Positions 10,101-16,688 of a DNA stretch of 63,275 nucleotides are shown piece after piece (position 1 is the stretch's first letter; each line of letters opens with the position of its first letter). The stretch lies in the IMG/VR virus record IMGVR_UViG_3300027861_000023, positions 1 through 63,275 of that record. One strand, 5' to 3'. The notes below the pieces were generated by a model that saw only the letters and a program-made list of their open reading frames with translations, was not told the DNA's origin and did no database searches. The translations under genes were made by a program, and so were the position numbers. This DNA is from a virus.

Positions 10101-11336
10101 CAAGCTGGAAAAACTGGATGGAGTGGAATATCAAGTGATATGAGAGAAATAATGGATAACTCTGTTGTTTTACAAGACAGATATGGCGCTCCTATTACTA
10201 GGGTTTTAGAAACTTATCAAGATGAAGGCTTTAAAAAGTTAGATGGACAGAACGATGCGATTAACAAGTATTTTAATAAGGAAAATCAAAACACTTTAGT
10301 AAAAGCTTTAATGGCATTCACTATGGCTGGTGATAAGGGTGCTATTATGCTGGGTGGTATGCCTAACTACAGATACTACAAAGAGCAGTTTAAAAAACAA
10401 AACCCTAATGCCACTAATCAAGAGGCTATTGACTATGCTATTGTAAAATTTGAGGCTGACACATTAAGAACTCAGCAGTCCTACGACCTACAAGACAAAG
10501 ATTACTGGCAAACGAGTAATGCTTTTGCTAGAGCATTTAATATGTTCTTAACCACACCAAAACAGTATTTAAGAAGAGAGATTATAGCTGCTAGAAATTT
10601 TAGCAGGATTGTTCGTAGTGGTGGTAAACAAGGTAAGGGTACTGTTTGGCAAAACGCAAGAACTTTATTTGTGTATCACTCAATAATGCCAATGTTTTTT
10701 CAGTATGTAAGTATGGGACTTCCAGGATTATTTAGAGACAGAAGGGATGAAGACCTTCAGGAGTTGGGTATTGCAGCTTTGTTAGGAAACATAAATGCTC
10801 TGTTTATTATAGGAGATTTAGTTGAGATGTCTGTAGATCAAGCTACTGGTAAACCATGGGGTTCACAAGCTCCAAGTATACCTGTTTTTGAACAAGCTGC
10901 AAGGCTTAATGTTTTAAAAGACAGAGCTGACAAGACTAAAAATCCAATTAAAAAAGCTGAGTATGAAATGAAATACTACTTAGAACTTAGCACTATGGTA
11001 GGAATTCCAGCGCCACAGTTAGTGAGAATGGGGAAAAATTTTACAGAATTGGCTACAGGCGATGTAGATGGATTTGGAGATGCGTTAATGAAAGCATTTA
11101 ACTTCTCAGAATTTGCTCAAGAAGGAAGGAAGGTTAGAGAGGCTAAACCTAAACCAGCAACAATGACTATGGCAGAAATGAAAAAATATCTTCCTGAAGA
11201 GTATGCAGAAATTATGCGAGAGAAAGAAGAGTATGAGTATGAGAACGCAGACGAGATTGAAGAACTGGAATTAGAAAAAGATGAGGCACGAAGAGAGTAT
11301 GATGAGGCAATGCGAGAAATGTACTTAGATAATTAG
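1101..11336 (+). CDS. Giant internal virion / polyvalent protein with HExxH metalloprotease-like motif
   Basis: This 3411-residue protein is the largest in the window and is translationally coupled to the hydrolase gene upstream. Residues ~444-545 hold a domain recurrent in large phage virion proteins (ESTHKM, then FPTLFQNEDGSW, then AYADGSWK). Residues 1450-1473 are six EPKA/EPKV repeats inside a Lys/Glu-rich coiled region (~1080-1500). HEVTH at 1591-1595 followed by EE at 1649-1650 fits a zincin-type metallopeptidase. A motif P-x-R-x-G-R-E recurs near residues 1750, 2033 and 2139, each time at an apparent domain boundary. The C-terminal ~500 residues resemble those of large phage polyvalent proteins. 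Its location after a small internal protein and a hydrolase parallels the T7 gp14-gp15-gp16 ejection series, so an ejected virion protein is inferred. No RNA polymerase motif was seen. Confidence 0.8.
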   Translation: MDKVEKLYQLYLKEGMISEAISLERFRNITPDQQASILEVSRKRKLISPETSLESFQSIWGNTMPQEQQVIKAPEVVENNSFSGNSDIQASSGAFPKVDKEAMNSDLIKEETSETVTEGVEYDAREDESSVFRENIIIDKNATPLERSLAFVNDDLFKRDEGPVVELLDYHFPFEEYGFKFEESGILDNVTVTAPDGVTKETFGIDSGGKLFSSFQDNSEESRKLRDFIRNNADQEKRDEEITKKYFSVEAMNFDIDFFTKQNKQLTKNATDYFERKKINEAELTRMRNSPGTFTQQEYDLQIMEKNYLRNQENVLKDQYEQFQETAGQLDLTTGNYVLMKEKQGEVVTTAIGGAYNKFLEGTSSIISTGIGSGLDIYYEAAQAAYGNDYGYTEEEYRDEFIRVYEGYKGLEVPESAKESKEGFEKWTATLKDSDVDRVKASATTASKRDGVRINYDAEGQVIGESTHKMRAETDGNGNWFAFPTLFQNEDGSWDDTYEKQIEKSERNWKGAYEEAKKRGELVSFGSDEEAALAYADGSWKENYGAKQTATLASAQPTGDLEGNMFTGQYKVVKNDPRLQNLNFDQYDIAKGVKIPFESTSMIGQPLLQWNSPEVWSKEEDDWVKAPGSFGESNVFDQVDALVGDQKIKGKKNAVKEISRNLLVETIGADNVSNQRIEAQMNQGGAAGIFATGYYGAFESVPALLPMIYGAVKNRKLVKPKGPAGKSLKAIKGRLIQSLKNYATDGYRQTSLLAMAALHSDKLNEQMENNPEFEWVTENEKKALILPLATTSAILETLGFRMLLKGTSGTKILTGITTAALRQLPKGATPAMFRRAVVNIMDNQFTRRVGKTGVAKFINRATPGVLAEAETGFFQEYTDIEGKNIYNAFKGKELFKNPERWSEEYWTQIGKAAGAEAVGGFVLGAPSSITAAFTSKQKITEVNEEMITLFDKIFVNKNNSQDDAATAIKAYEASVQQKMDEGLISRSQGADMLNDFRTLQAAATDANIATDLNEKQKAKAIELFFQKRQLEVKMSQTNKNLPEYQEQQEMLEQIEYSISLLGKNQADQQSQREIEEQGIETYVEVTEEEVMEALKQDGIEAPTEQQKIDKSDELKKTKQNGLQEQSTEGVVQEESAEGGGEVGQTVPSNEQSTNESTEETETNIEETAEEEVSPEEKIDYKQQEVEERKNLSALQQKGRDLKILGKKLSKIYGNLITGKTQGDLQDKYEAASVLKENDKKISENEKAIDNSKRNIQKIKAEAKEKAKADKKAKRKKIEVKPEKGLSVTKKIEQRLKTISNLIGQKKILNRLKIFEKSPLPQNYFNLGKTEVELVDGTTVKVKDIMDMSFKEFTNFVDGLNKSKPKVEENYEKSLKGLSLKALKGLKNSVISSINKGEKEVRELGKKFLPNYKGKLTKQDNDNYTAASNKIFNLKNKLDLINKAISKIESEPKAEPKAEPKVEPKAEPKVEPKVEEEVAEDEEVDQQTKDDLDEFFEGQSTEQTKSEPSISLNRSKGELRLSKTDPVKIIKAVKKAAKAMIKTFPSVKFVLHDSTELFSKATKGRRGRGYFDPTTKTIHINMETASVISVGHEVTHAIANHLISTDAKAEVVFDKVLSSLQRILKGTNPELLEKVEKFSKRYSDKTLRSEEAASELMGILSENWSKLSRPKKNKIIDLLDRFFKKLRIPSPFKNNLNKTDEAVLEFFNTVSKKIREGESIAIEDVSILSELATEVEAEGTNPIGNPTEINPPRAGRESKIDFKDSYDMSLVTPKNKINLSSLIENIISNDQKVWFWVADQLGLGDGMDAGPSFALQPENIKKKAIWASGLDNKKLERNISAADFIFIISGSPETSKLFNKKVFDKYTDILGDYNSFKKKALETNPVKAIRETLQEFDSWAAMRKSPKRKTFLIAVNVQSTKPNTKFHKLVNTLGGFVDLQSLRDGFYRENNFVQNDIMLVLKPTGIGEKSNHSTYSTDILGEVVGVPDIKLNAEEIMPQEIKDKIKGKNVAEKTSSIAPYGGAVGTAVKNITKPSRKGREQLPTLQEVESRITNRARFMKVVEDYGMKKEGYMSYKSDLGPLQRAVREYGFRIETRYITEGKRRGTPTGYFLTTGRNAEGFPVMYNPKLRELKTLEDQKPKRKGREQMLDKESEAIKIVMLGREEGGFTDSEIKYYLKKRGFNAKDIKIALAIDPELFPSFPKSFGNVIGGFKNGVKLLAKINKFHKKVIEDNNNKKKYKQESLNKLVNKTIEYMYTTPEYKALGVKGSRMTSKQQALEVDLLDYLSPGIKTFNGARVRALNKQIRNTKFSEKNLKRIQRSLRLYIRTVMPRNLLGKAAYIKLIDKINAVDETNYDAVVAEITDIATELANKNLNKSILDILNETFTEIQSGRLKGVKVSQEVKDRIYKIAQNTIGYVPGKKGSQGKIPNKDTAKNWDITNEDMVAHSEMLRQKIRSLETETVIINGEKVLVNKNFTTKEAREISDLAVALQYSEALVSFANNDPLQTNALEQVLFNLQQLQEFGISGLQLQLLRNATAYMNNAINILQDMGVIINPLKELEAEGKENITQDDVLKKFKELKEKIRIDAERGRVKKVGVRKRLSLQVSQIAKYVNTKLGTAEDLTGLMDRISLSTGDLFGGITQEIVTKEVRKASRIFKGRMLKHELEFGIKMTELFGKKWLKKNRQNNRQTDQIIISEAKQIVLENERDRILKDKKMSSGEQQVLIQAIDKEINSNVKMISQNELLYFRNQGLDPSLNASFEATFKPTPLTGDLAYLNKEFDNKNEYTSRIQEEITKKIDPKLIELGDWMVRDFYPKQYEHYNNTYKEIYRTDMPWNQNYAGRLYRASETDIVGLDLLDMQGNQTWISNANAASTKSRQESNSAIMQTNAVDALLNYTRDMEYFAAYAIPVRNINKMFSDKAVKSVISEKFGKDINRYINDQITKIANKGAKHQKDAGLINFFNNTFLLSRLGLNPTLVLKQMTSFVTYGNDIGYNNWLAQAGKTGWSGISSDMREIMDNSVVLQDRYGAPITRVLETYQDEGFKKLDGQNDAINKYFNKENQNTLVKALMAFTMAGDKGAIMLGGMPNYRYYKEQFKKQNPNATNQEAIDYAIVKFEADTLRTQQSYDLQDKDYWQTSNAFARAFNMFLTTPKQYLRREIIAARNFSRIVRSGGKQGKGTVWQNARTLFVYHSIMPMFFQYVSMGLPGLFRDRRDEDLQELGIAALLGNINALFIIGDLVEMSVDQATGKPWGSQAPSIPVFEQAARLNVLKDRADKTKNPIKKAEYEMKYYLELSTMVGIPAPQLVRMGKNFTELATGDVDGFGDALMKAFNFSEFAQEGRKVREAKPKPATMTMAEMKKYLPEEYAEIMREKEEYEYENADEIEELELEKDEARREYDEAMREMYLDN
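5448..5519 (+). repeat. Six 12-bp tandem repeats encoding EPK[A/V]
   Basis: Six consecutive 12-bp units (gagcctaaagca with A/V variants at the last codon) lie inside the giant gene. They encode a charged, proline-containing linker just upstream of the metalloprotease-like segment. Confidence 0.9.
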
Positions 11337-11381
11337 ATTATAATAATTGTTGTAGCTTTTTAATTTTAAGAATAACAGAAG

Positions 11382-11413
11382 AATACTGAGGAGTTTTTTT
11401 TAACCTCAGTATT
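11382..11413. terminator. Bidirectional hairpin terminator between convergent genes
   Basis: AATACTGAGG (11382-11391) pairs with CCTCAGTATT (11404-11413) around a T-rich loop and is followed by TTCTTTT. It sits between the end of the giant plus-strand gene and the last gene of the minus-strand block, so it can serve both. Confidence 0.8.
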
Positions 11414-11440
11414 TCTTTTATTATATCTTTTGGGGATTTT

Positions 11441-11668
11441 TTAGATTTCATCAGACATAGATTTTATTAAATCATGCATCACTGAGCTTATCTTTTTTGC
11501 AGTCACTTTAGCATTTTCATGATCCCGATCCATTAAATCTTCGTAGAGATCATCTGTCAGGTTGTGAATTTCATTTGTAATATGGTTTATGTGGCTTATA
11601 GCGACCACATCTTCATTTGAAATCGGATTAGGCATTTTAAAATTTATAATAACATCTGTAATATACAA
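11441..11668 (-). CDS. Hypothetical protein, 75 aa
   Basis: Not recognised. It is a small, acidic, probably helical protein (many Asp/Glu/His, no Cys, no membrane segment), and the last gene of the minus-strand block before the convergent terminator. The gap to the upstream gene is only 8 bases, which supports real coding in an operon. Confidence 0.55.
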   Translation of the reverse strand: MYITDVIINFKMPNPISNEDVVAISHINHITNEIHNLTDDLYEDLMDRDHENAKVTAKKISSVMHDLIKSMSDEI

Positions 11669-11676
11669 ATAAAAAA

Positions 11677-11982
11677 TTATTCAGATATATTTTCTTTCCT
11701 TTTTAATTTAGCTTTCAATAAAATCATGTCGTATTTTAGTTTTTTAGTTAAGTTTTTTTCAAATTCTAATTGTTTTTCTAGCTCTCTAACTACTGAGTTA
11801 ATGTATTTAATTGTTTTTTTTGTTTTGCTTTTGTCATTAAATTGATTAATAAGTCCAATAGAGCTTAAAAACATATGTTTCATTCTTGTTATTTCTTTTA
11901 CCTCTTTTTCTGGAGGATTTGAATCTAGAACTTGATCAATTCCATTAAGGTATTCTTTTAGTATTTTTTGTGGTGTATTCAT
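11677..11982 (-). CDS. Hypothetical coiled-coil protein, 101 aa
   Basis: Not recognised. The sequence is Lys/Glu/Leu-rich and its C-terminal half (from about residue 55) looks like a continuous coiled coil. Its start overlaps the end of the upstream nuclease gene by 4 bases (ATGA type), so the two are probably co-translated. It may be a partner of that nuclease, but this is only inferred from coupling. Confidence 0.6.
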   Translation of the reverse strand: MNTPQKILKEYLNGIDQVLDSNPPEKEVKEITRMKHMFLSSIGLINQFNDKSKTKKTIKYINSVVRELEKQLEFEKNLTKKLKYDMILLKAKLKRKENISE

Positions 11983-12218
11983 CCTTTATATATTTCTGTT
12001 TTTAAGCCATGTTTTTCTAGCTCTTTGATTCTGTATTTCTGAAGCTCTGATACTATACCAGTGGGTTTTTTTATTTCTGAGAATAAAACATTACATCCAT
12101 GAGGTATAGCGATGAGGTCAGGGATTCCGTTTTTGTTTGTTTTAATCAACTTAATAACATAGTAACCTTCAGCTTCTAACTGATCTATTCGTTTTTTCTG
12201 AATTTGTTGTTCGGTCAT
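11979..12218 (-). CDS. VRR-NUC domain nuclease
   Basis: This 79-residue protein is a complete stand-alone VRR-NUC domain of the PD-(D/E)xK superfamily. Visible active-site pieces are GIPD (Asp34), then E48-I-K50, then Gln60 in a helix. Stand-alone phage VRR-NUC proteins are about this size and are regarded as structure-specific nucleases, such as Holliday-junction resolvase-like enzymes. It follows a tiny Cys protein and the SNF2-type helicase, a common pairing of helicase and nuclease in phage replication modules. Its start overlaps the upstream stop by one base. Family call is strong; exact DNA substrate is unknown. Confidence 0.85.
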   Translation of the reverse strand: MTEQQIQKKRIDQLEAEGYYVIKLIKTNKNGIPDLIAIPHGCNVLFSEIKKPTGIVSELQKYRIKELEKHGLKTEIYKG

Positions 12219-12331
12219 TAATGTTCTGATTCAGGCTTTCCACAATTTATACACCATCTTGCCTCACCAACGTGATTGTCATAAGTATAAAACATTTCGC
12301 ACTTAACAGTTTCTTTTTCTTGATCTTTCAT
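12218..12331 (-). CDS. Small Cys-containing protein, 37 aa (zinc-ribbon-like)
   Basis: An ATG at 12331 opens a 37-residue frame ending with TAA that overlaps the next start by one base (TAATG). The sequence has Cys at residue 11 and a C-terminal WCINCGK motif, resembling half of a zinc ribbon. It begins 5 bases after the helicase stop, so spacing and overlap both support coding. Function unknown; a role with the neighbouring helicase and nuclease is inferred only. Confidence 0.6.
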   Translation of the reverse strand: MKDQEKETVKCEMFYTYDNHVGEARWCINCGKPESEH

Positions 12332-12336
12332 TATTT

Positions 12337-13569
12337 TTAATTTAAAGTTAATAAATCTCTTTTAAAATGTCGCAGTGTATAATCTTTTTTCTTTGTAACT
12401 GCTTTGTATATGTCAGCTTCAATTCCTCCACGAGAAAAAACCCAGTACACATCGTTTTTTAGTCTTTCTTTAGTTGTCATCCTATCTCGTGATTGCCAGT
12501 AACTTGTGGCACTAAAATCTATGTTGTAATACACTAAAATTTCAGCCTCTTTTAAACTTATACCTTCCCTTCCACTTACAATCTGAAGAGCAATACTTTT
12601 ATCTGTATTTTTAAAAGTTTCTAAATCCGTACACAAATCATCGCCATAAATTTTCTTTAAAGCATTAAGCTCTTCTTTGAATTTGTAGAAAATACCAATC
12701 TTTATATCTATAAAATTATCATGTATAAATTGCGCCTTGCTGTAGTCAATAACCATAGAATTACCAGACTCAAATTTTATAGTTCCAGAGTATAGCTGAT
12801 GAAGTTTCATCATTAATTTAACTGGAGTATCTGCTAAAACAACATCTTCTTTGCCTTCAATGACTAAATCTTTCTTTAATTTCGATGCTAACTTGTATGT
12901 AATGGGTAACATATCTACTTCAATAACGTGTTCAGTGGTCTGTACCTTAAATCCAGCTTCTTTTTGTGTATAAGCCAACGTATGGGGATTCATTTCCGAA
13001 ATAATAGTGTCTAATCCACGACTATAGTCATTTATCATGAAACTATTTATCTTTCGTTGTTTAATGTCTACATATTTTTTAGCAAACTTATAGAATGTTT
13101 TAAACTCATCGAATGGATGTTTACGCATTACAGAAACCTGATGATACATTTGAGAGTAAGATTCTGGTGTTGGTGTTCCAGACAAAAATATAACGTATGG
13201 ATTGTTTTCTAGGATCAAAGAACGCACTTGTTTAGATCTCTTGTTTCTTTTTGGAAAAGCTCCCATCCCATGAGCCTCGTCACAGACTACCATGTCCCAA
13301 CCAGTTTGTGGAATTTTATGTAATGACTCGTAGTTTATTACGGTAATATTATAAGAAGGGTTTAAAAGATTATAGTCATTTTCTATACTACTAATAGCTT
13401 TTTTCTTTGTAATAAACAAAAGGTTAGAGACTGGTAAAAGCGCACTTACACCCAAGCTCGTGAGAGTTTTACCAGTTCTTACCTCCATGGCAAGATAAAC
13501 AAATTTATCTTTTTCTAAAAGAGGTTTTGCTTTATTGATAATCTCTAATTGATAATCTCTAAACTCCAT
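12337..13569 (-). CDS. SNF2-type superfamily 2 DNA helicase
   Basis: This 410-residue ATPase has a Q-like start (FRDYQ), Walker A RTGKT (31-35), Walker B DEAH (97-100), motif III SGTP (130-133), and in the second RecA lobe SGREGISL then YWQSRDRM as motifs V and VI. The compact size is typical of phage SNF2-like helicases, which translocate on double-stranded DNA. Probable roles are replication-fork remodelling or recombination with the adjacent VRR-NUC nuclease. The region just upstream of its start carries an inverted repeat and iterons. Confidence 0.9.
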   Translation of the reverse strand: MEFRDYQLEIINKAKPLLEKDKFVYLAMEVRTGKTLTSLGVSALLPVSNLLFITKKKAISSIENDYNLLNPSYNITVINYESLHKIPQTGWDMVVCDEAHGMGAFPKRNKRSKQVRSLILENNPYVIFLSGTPTPESYSQMYHQVSVMRKHPFDEFKTFYKFAKKYVDIKQRKINSFMINDYSRGLDTIISEMNPHTLAYTQKEAGFKVQTTEHVIEVDMLPITYKLASKLKKDLVIEGKEDVVLADTPVKLMMKLHQLYSGTIKFESGNSMVIDYSKAQFIHDNFIDIKIGIFYKFKEELNALKKIYGDDLCTDLETFKNTDKSIALQIVSGREGISLKEAEILVYYNIDFSATSYWQSRDRMTTKERLKNDVYWVFSRGGIEADIYKAVTKKKDYTLRHFKRDLLTLN

Positions 13570-13587
13570 ATTTATTTATTTTTCGCT

Positions 13588-13613
13588 TTTAGGGAATCCC
13601 TAACTATTCCCTA
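13588..13613. repeat. Perfect 9-bp inverted repeat upstream of the helicase gene
   Basis: TTAGGGAAT (13588-13596) and ATTCCCTAA (13605-13613) flank an 8-base loop. In the minus direction it is not followed by a T-run, so it is not an obvious terminator. Together with the adjacent iterons it could form a protein-binding or origin structure, or an RNA hairpin in the helicase leader. Confidence 0.75.
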
Positions 13614-13618
13614 AATAA

Positions 13619-13683
13619 GTTACGTTAATTACGTTAGTTACGTTAATTACGTTAGTTACGTTAGGAATAACCTTATTAACGTA
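13619..13683. repeat. Iteron-like array of TTACGTTA[A/G]
   Basis: Five head-to-tail 9-bp units (13619-13663) are followed by one inverted copy TTAACGTAA (13675-13683). The array lies in the only sizeable gap between the helicase and the primase-helicase genes. Direct repeats in this setting are typical of replication origins or operators. Use as an origin is inferred. Confidence 0.7.
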
Positions 13684-13696
13684 AGTTGGTAATTTT

Positions 13697-16117
13697 TTAA
13701 AAATCCATGTCTAGTTCTCCATTAGTCTCAAGTTCGTGCTTACTTCTAAAACGAATCCATTGTCCTGGAGCATCTCTATCTATTTCGGGTTTACACTCAT
13801 ACTTGTATTTAGAGTATGCTTTTAAAAATTTACCAAACCTAATTAGTGATACTGATTTTTTCCCATAGCCAAGCGTTTCTCCGTTTGCCTCTAGAAAATC
13901 TATATATAAATTATTTATATAAAGTTTTCTTCCCTTGACCAGTAGTGTATTCACAATCTTGTCTCCAGTAATTCCACACCAGTAAGTAAAATCGGTGTTT
14001 GTGCTTACTATTAATGCTTTTAACTTCTTGTTCTTGAAGTCAGCCTTGACCAATCCATCTTTCATATACATCTGTAAACACTCAATCATATAATTATCAA
14101 AAGCGCACCACTCATCATCATCCCACTCTCCAAACATTAATCTTTTAAAATCTTTTAAAGGAGTCATTCCGTTTGTGTAATGTTGTGATAATTCTAATTC
14201 CCATTTTCTTCTCTCAAAAGAAGAACCTTCTCCGATAATAGCATAGTTTGTAGTGATTGCTACTTTGGGAGATTTGCCAAATGGAATTTTTATAGCATCC
14301 TTGTTTTTTTTCTCTAAAGTTAAACCTTCAGTAACTAAAGAGAATAACCTCTCAAAATCAAAGTATTTTTTCACATCATCAAAGCATAATATTTGAGTAT
14401 CTGCTGAAACTAACTGGTAAGCAAAACTTTTTTCAAAATTAAAAGACTTACCATCAATCACAACTAATTTTTTCATATGAGACAATGCATTCATAAATAA
14501 TCCCTTACCTGTACCACCTTCAGGGTTATCTGATATAACCTCATCGTTTAGTATTATAGCTGGAGAGTATGAAAGATTTTTCCATGCGTGAAGTAAATAA
14601 CCAATTGTACTGCGAAACGATGTTACTATTAATTCATCTTTGTTACTGATATTAAAAATGAATTTTTGGTAATCACAAGTAGCGCTATCACATAACTGAA
14701 AATTCCTATCAATAACATGGTCTTTCCATACATACCCACCAAGATCTAAATAATCTATTATTTTTAAGTCTCCATGCTTAACTTGCACTGCTCCGTTTTT
14801 ATAGTACAAATAAGCATTGTCCTTGTCATCTTCTATAAAATGAACATCAATAGATGATAGAAGAGTTAGGAATTCCTCTCTGAAAAATCTTGTACTTTCT
14901 GCAAAGTAATTGTAAATGCTATAATCATCAAGATCAATTAAGTATCTCAATACGAAATCTTTTATTTCTTTATCCGATGTGTGGTCAATTAAGTTGTCTG
15001 TAACTTTTACGAAGACAAAGTTTTTACTGCCAGTAGGATTAAACTTGTAGAATCCATTATCCTCAAGATACTCTTTAAAAAATATTGGTATGATTTTAAT
15101 CACACCTTTGTCATTCTTTGTCCAAAACTGATAGGTTTTGTTTTCCTCATCAAGCCTTGTTATTACTTTTTCAATAGTAGCGCCATCAACATCATCATCT
15201 TCCATTTCAATCCTAATGTCTTTTTTATGGACACCACGTTTTAATTTCATCTTAATATTGTTGACCTTATCTTCGTCTTCGTAATACTTTGTAGCAAAGT
15301 TTTCTGTTTTTGCGTAAGCGCTTTTTATTGTTTTTCTGATTTCATTTTCAGTGAAATTTGAACTCTGATAATTAGTTAAAAATATATGCTCTGCAAGTGA
15401 GCGATTAATACCATAGTCATTAAAAGCCGCGGCTAATATATAGGTATGATTGTTCCTATTACCTTCTACCCAAGGATATTTTTTAGACCACCACTTTATT
15501 AGTATCTCTGTTACTTTTGTCTCGTCTGTTACTGGAATGGTAGCTAAGTCTGTATTTCTTACAACCTCAACGTAAACTTGCTCTTCTATTTTATCCCATA
15601 AACTAGACAAAGGATTTATATGTATCAAAGGATCATAAGACTCGTAGCATACACGAGATACATTTTTGCATGATTTGTCAAAGTTTTCGCTATTAAAATG
15701 ATTTTGAAGACTCAAAAAATAGCTTTTGTGGTTTTCTACAATAGAAGGTATTTTAATTAATACTTTTAATCCATTACCACTGGGAGAAACAAATACAGAG
15801 AAAACGTATTTGTCCTTACATAACCTTTGCTTTTCTTCTAGCATAAGTTTGTTTGATTTGTATTCGTCAAAATCTAAACAAATAATACCACTATGTTTTA
15901 TAATTGCATTATCTGACCTTCTACTAAATGTTCCACTGAAACAAACTGCTGGTAGTTTTGACTTTAGTATTTTTCTTTCGTCTTTATTTTTTTCAGACCT
16001 AATCTTTTTTACTAAATCTTTTGATGCTCCATCTTTTATTCTATTTAATATTAGATTTACATCTCTGTAGAAAGGTTGATTAGTCTGCTTTATGTCTTTA
16101 AATATTGTTATGTCCAT
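13697..16117 (-). CDS. VirE_N-type primase fused to superfamily 3 helicase
   Basis: This 806-residue protein has an N-terminal VirE_N/BT4734-like domain (roughly residues 50-160, with LDFDEY and VSPSGNGLK motifs, the AEP-primase-like signature common in Bacteroidota elements). A PriCT-like region follows (~200-270). The C-terminal SF3/D5-type helicase has Walker A NPEGGTGKG at about residue 535 and Walker B-like ILCFDDV about 50 residues later. It should synthesise primers and unwind DNA as the main replicative protein. No DNA polymerase gene accompanies it, so host polymerase use is likely. Start chosen at the first ATG, with no upstream competitor. Confidence 0.88.
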   Translation of the reverse strand: MDITIFKDIKQTNQPFYRDVNLILNRIKDGASKDLVKKIRSEKNKDERKILKSKLPAVCFSGTFSRRSDNAIIKHSGIICLDFDEYKSNKLMLEEKQRLCKDKYVFSVFVSPSGNGLKVLIKIPSIVENHKSYFLSLQNHFNSENFDKSCKNVSRVCYESYDPLIHINPLSSLWDKIEEQVYVEVVRNTDLATIPVTDETKVTEILIKWWSKKYPWVEGNRNNHTYILAAAFNDYGINRSLAEHIFLTNYQSSNFTENEIRKTIKSAYAKTENFATKYYEDEDKVNNIKMKLKRGVHKKDIRIEMEDDDVDGATIEKVITRLDEENKTYQFWTKNDKGVIKIIPIFFKEYLEDNGFYKFNPTGSKNFVFVKVTDNLIDHTSDKEIKDFVLRYLIDLDDYSIYNYFAESTRFFREEFLTLLSSIDVHFIEDDKDNAYLYYKNGAVQVKHGDLKIIDYLDLGGYVWKDHVIDRNFQLCDSATCDYQKFIFNISNKDELIVTSFRSTIGYLLHAWKNLSYSPAIILNDEVISDNPEGGTGKGLFMNALSHMKKLVVIDGKSFNFEKSFAYQLVSADTQILCFDDVKKYFDFERLFSLVTEGLTLEKKNKDAIKIPFGKSPKVAITTNYAIIGEGSSFERRKWELELSQHYTNGMTPLKDFKRLMFGEWDDDEWCAFDNYMIECLQMYMKDGLVKADFKNKKLKALIVSTNTDFTYWCGITGDKIVNTLLVKGRKLYINNLYIDFLEANGETLGYGKKSVSLIRFGKFLKAYSKYKYECKPEIDRDAPGQWIRFRSKHELETNGELDMDF

Positions 16118-16311
16118 TCTATTAAAATATGTGTTTATTTTGTGCTTGTTTTATTTTCCTTAAACATCTATAGAATAACTACTTAACTTTGTTAATGTTT
16201 ATAATGCTCATTTTAAGTCAGAATATTGTAGTTGATAAATAGTTTATTTCCCTTTTGTATACATTTCTAAAAGTGCTGAAATTCTAAGCATTTTCAACAC
16301 AGTCAATAGGT

Positions 16312-16339
16312 AAAAAAAGGAGGAATTTTACATCCTCCT
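16312..16339 (-). terminator. Rho-independent terminator, minus strand
   Basis: On the minus strand AGGAGGA, an 8-base loop, TCCTCCT and seven Ts follow the DUF3127 gene. The remaining ~190 bases up to the primase start (16118-16311) hold no frame longer than 15 codons that I could support. Confidence 0.8.
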
Positions 16340-16364
16340 CTCTTAAACCTATAATAATTAGGTG

Positions 16365-16664
16365 TTAAAAATCTTCTTTCTCTACCGATTCAATAACATC
16401 TACCTTCCATCCTTGAATACTATTAAAGTATTTAACGACACCTTCTGGACTTACCCACTCTCTACCTCTTAAATTAATAGATACCTTCACTAAATCCCCT
16501 ACAGATAGTTTTGCTAAAAAATCTGTATTGTCTCCAGTAAACTCTATGTTTATTGGTTGTGGATACTCACCCTCTGTTTCAACTATAAGTTCTGCTTTTA
16601 CAAAACCTTTTGTTCCAAATGATTGATTTTTTCCAATCAACTTTACTTTTCCTTGTACTTCCAT
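16365..16664 (-). CDS. DUF3127 OB-fold protein (SSB-like)
   Basis: The 99-residue sequence matches the DUF3127 pattern found in Bacteroidota and their phages: an initial beta strand GKVKLIG, FVKAELIVET, then a basic strand and a terminal acidic tail (ESVEKEDF). The acidic C-terminus resembles that of single-strand DNA-binding proteins. Position among the exonuclease and ERF genes supports a single-strand DNA-binding role in recombination or replication. Binding is inferred; family recognition is good. Confidence 0.75.
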   Translation of the reverse strand: MEVQGKVKLIGKNQSFGTKGFVKAELIVETEGEYPQPINIEFTGDNTDFLAKLSVGDLVKVSINLRGREWVSPEGVVKYFNSIQGWKVDVIESVEKEDF

Positions 16665-16688
16665 CTTTGTTATTTATTTATTAATTAA

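Noticed and set aside
1101-11336. Giant virion RNA polymerase, as in crAss-like phages
   Set aside because: No DxDxD-type catalytic motif found; the recognisable parts are polyvalent/internal virion and protease-like.
15726-16070. 114-codon plus-strand hydrophobic frame
   Set aside because: Antisense to the VirE_N domain of the primase.
16192-16199. TAACTTTG promoter box on the plus strand
   Set aside because: Points into the terminator and antisense to minus-strand genes; no plus gene follows.
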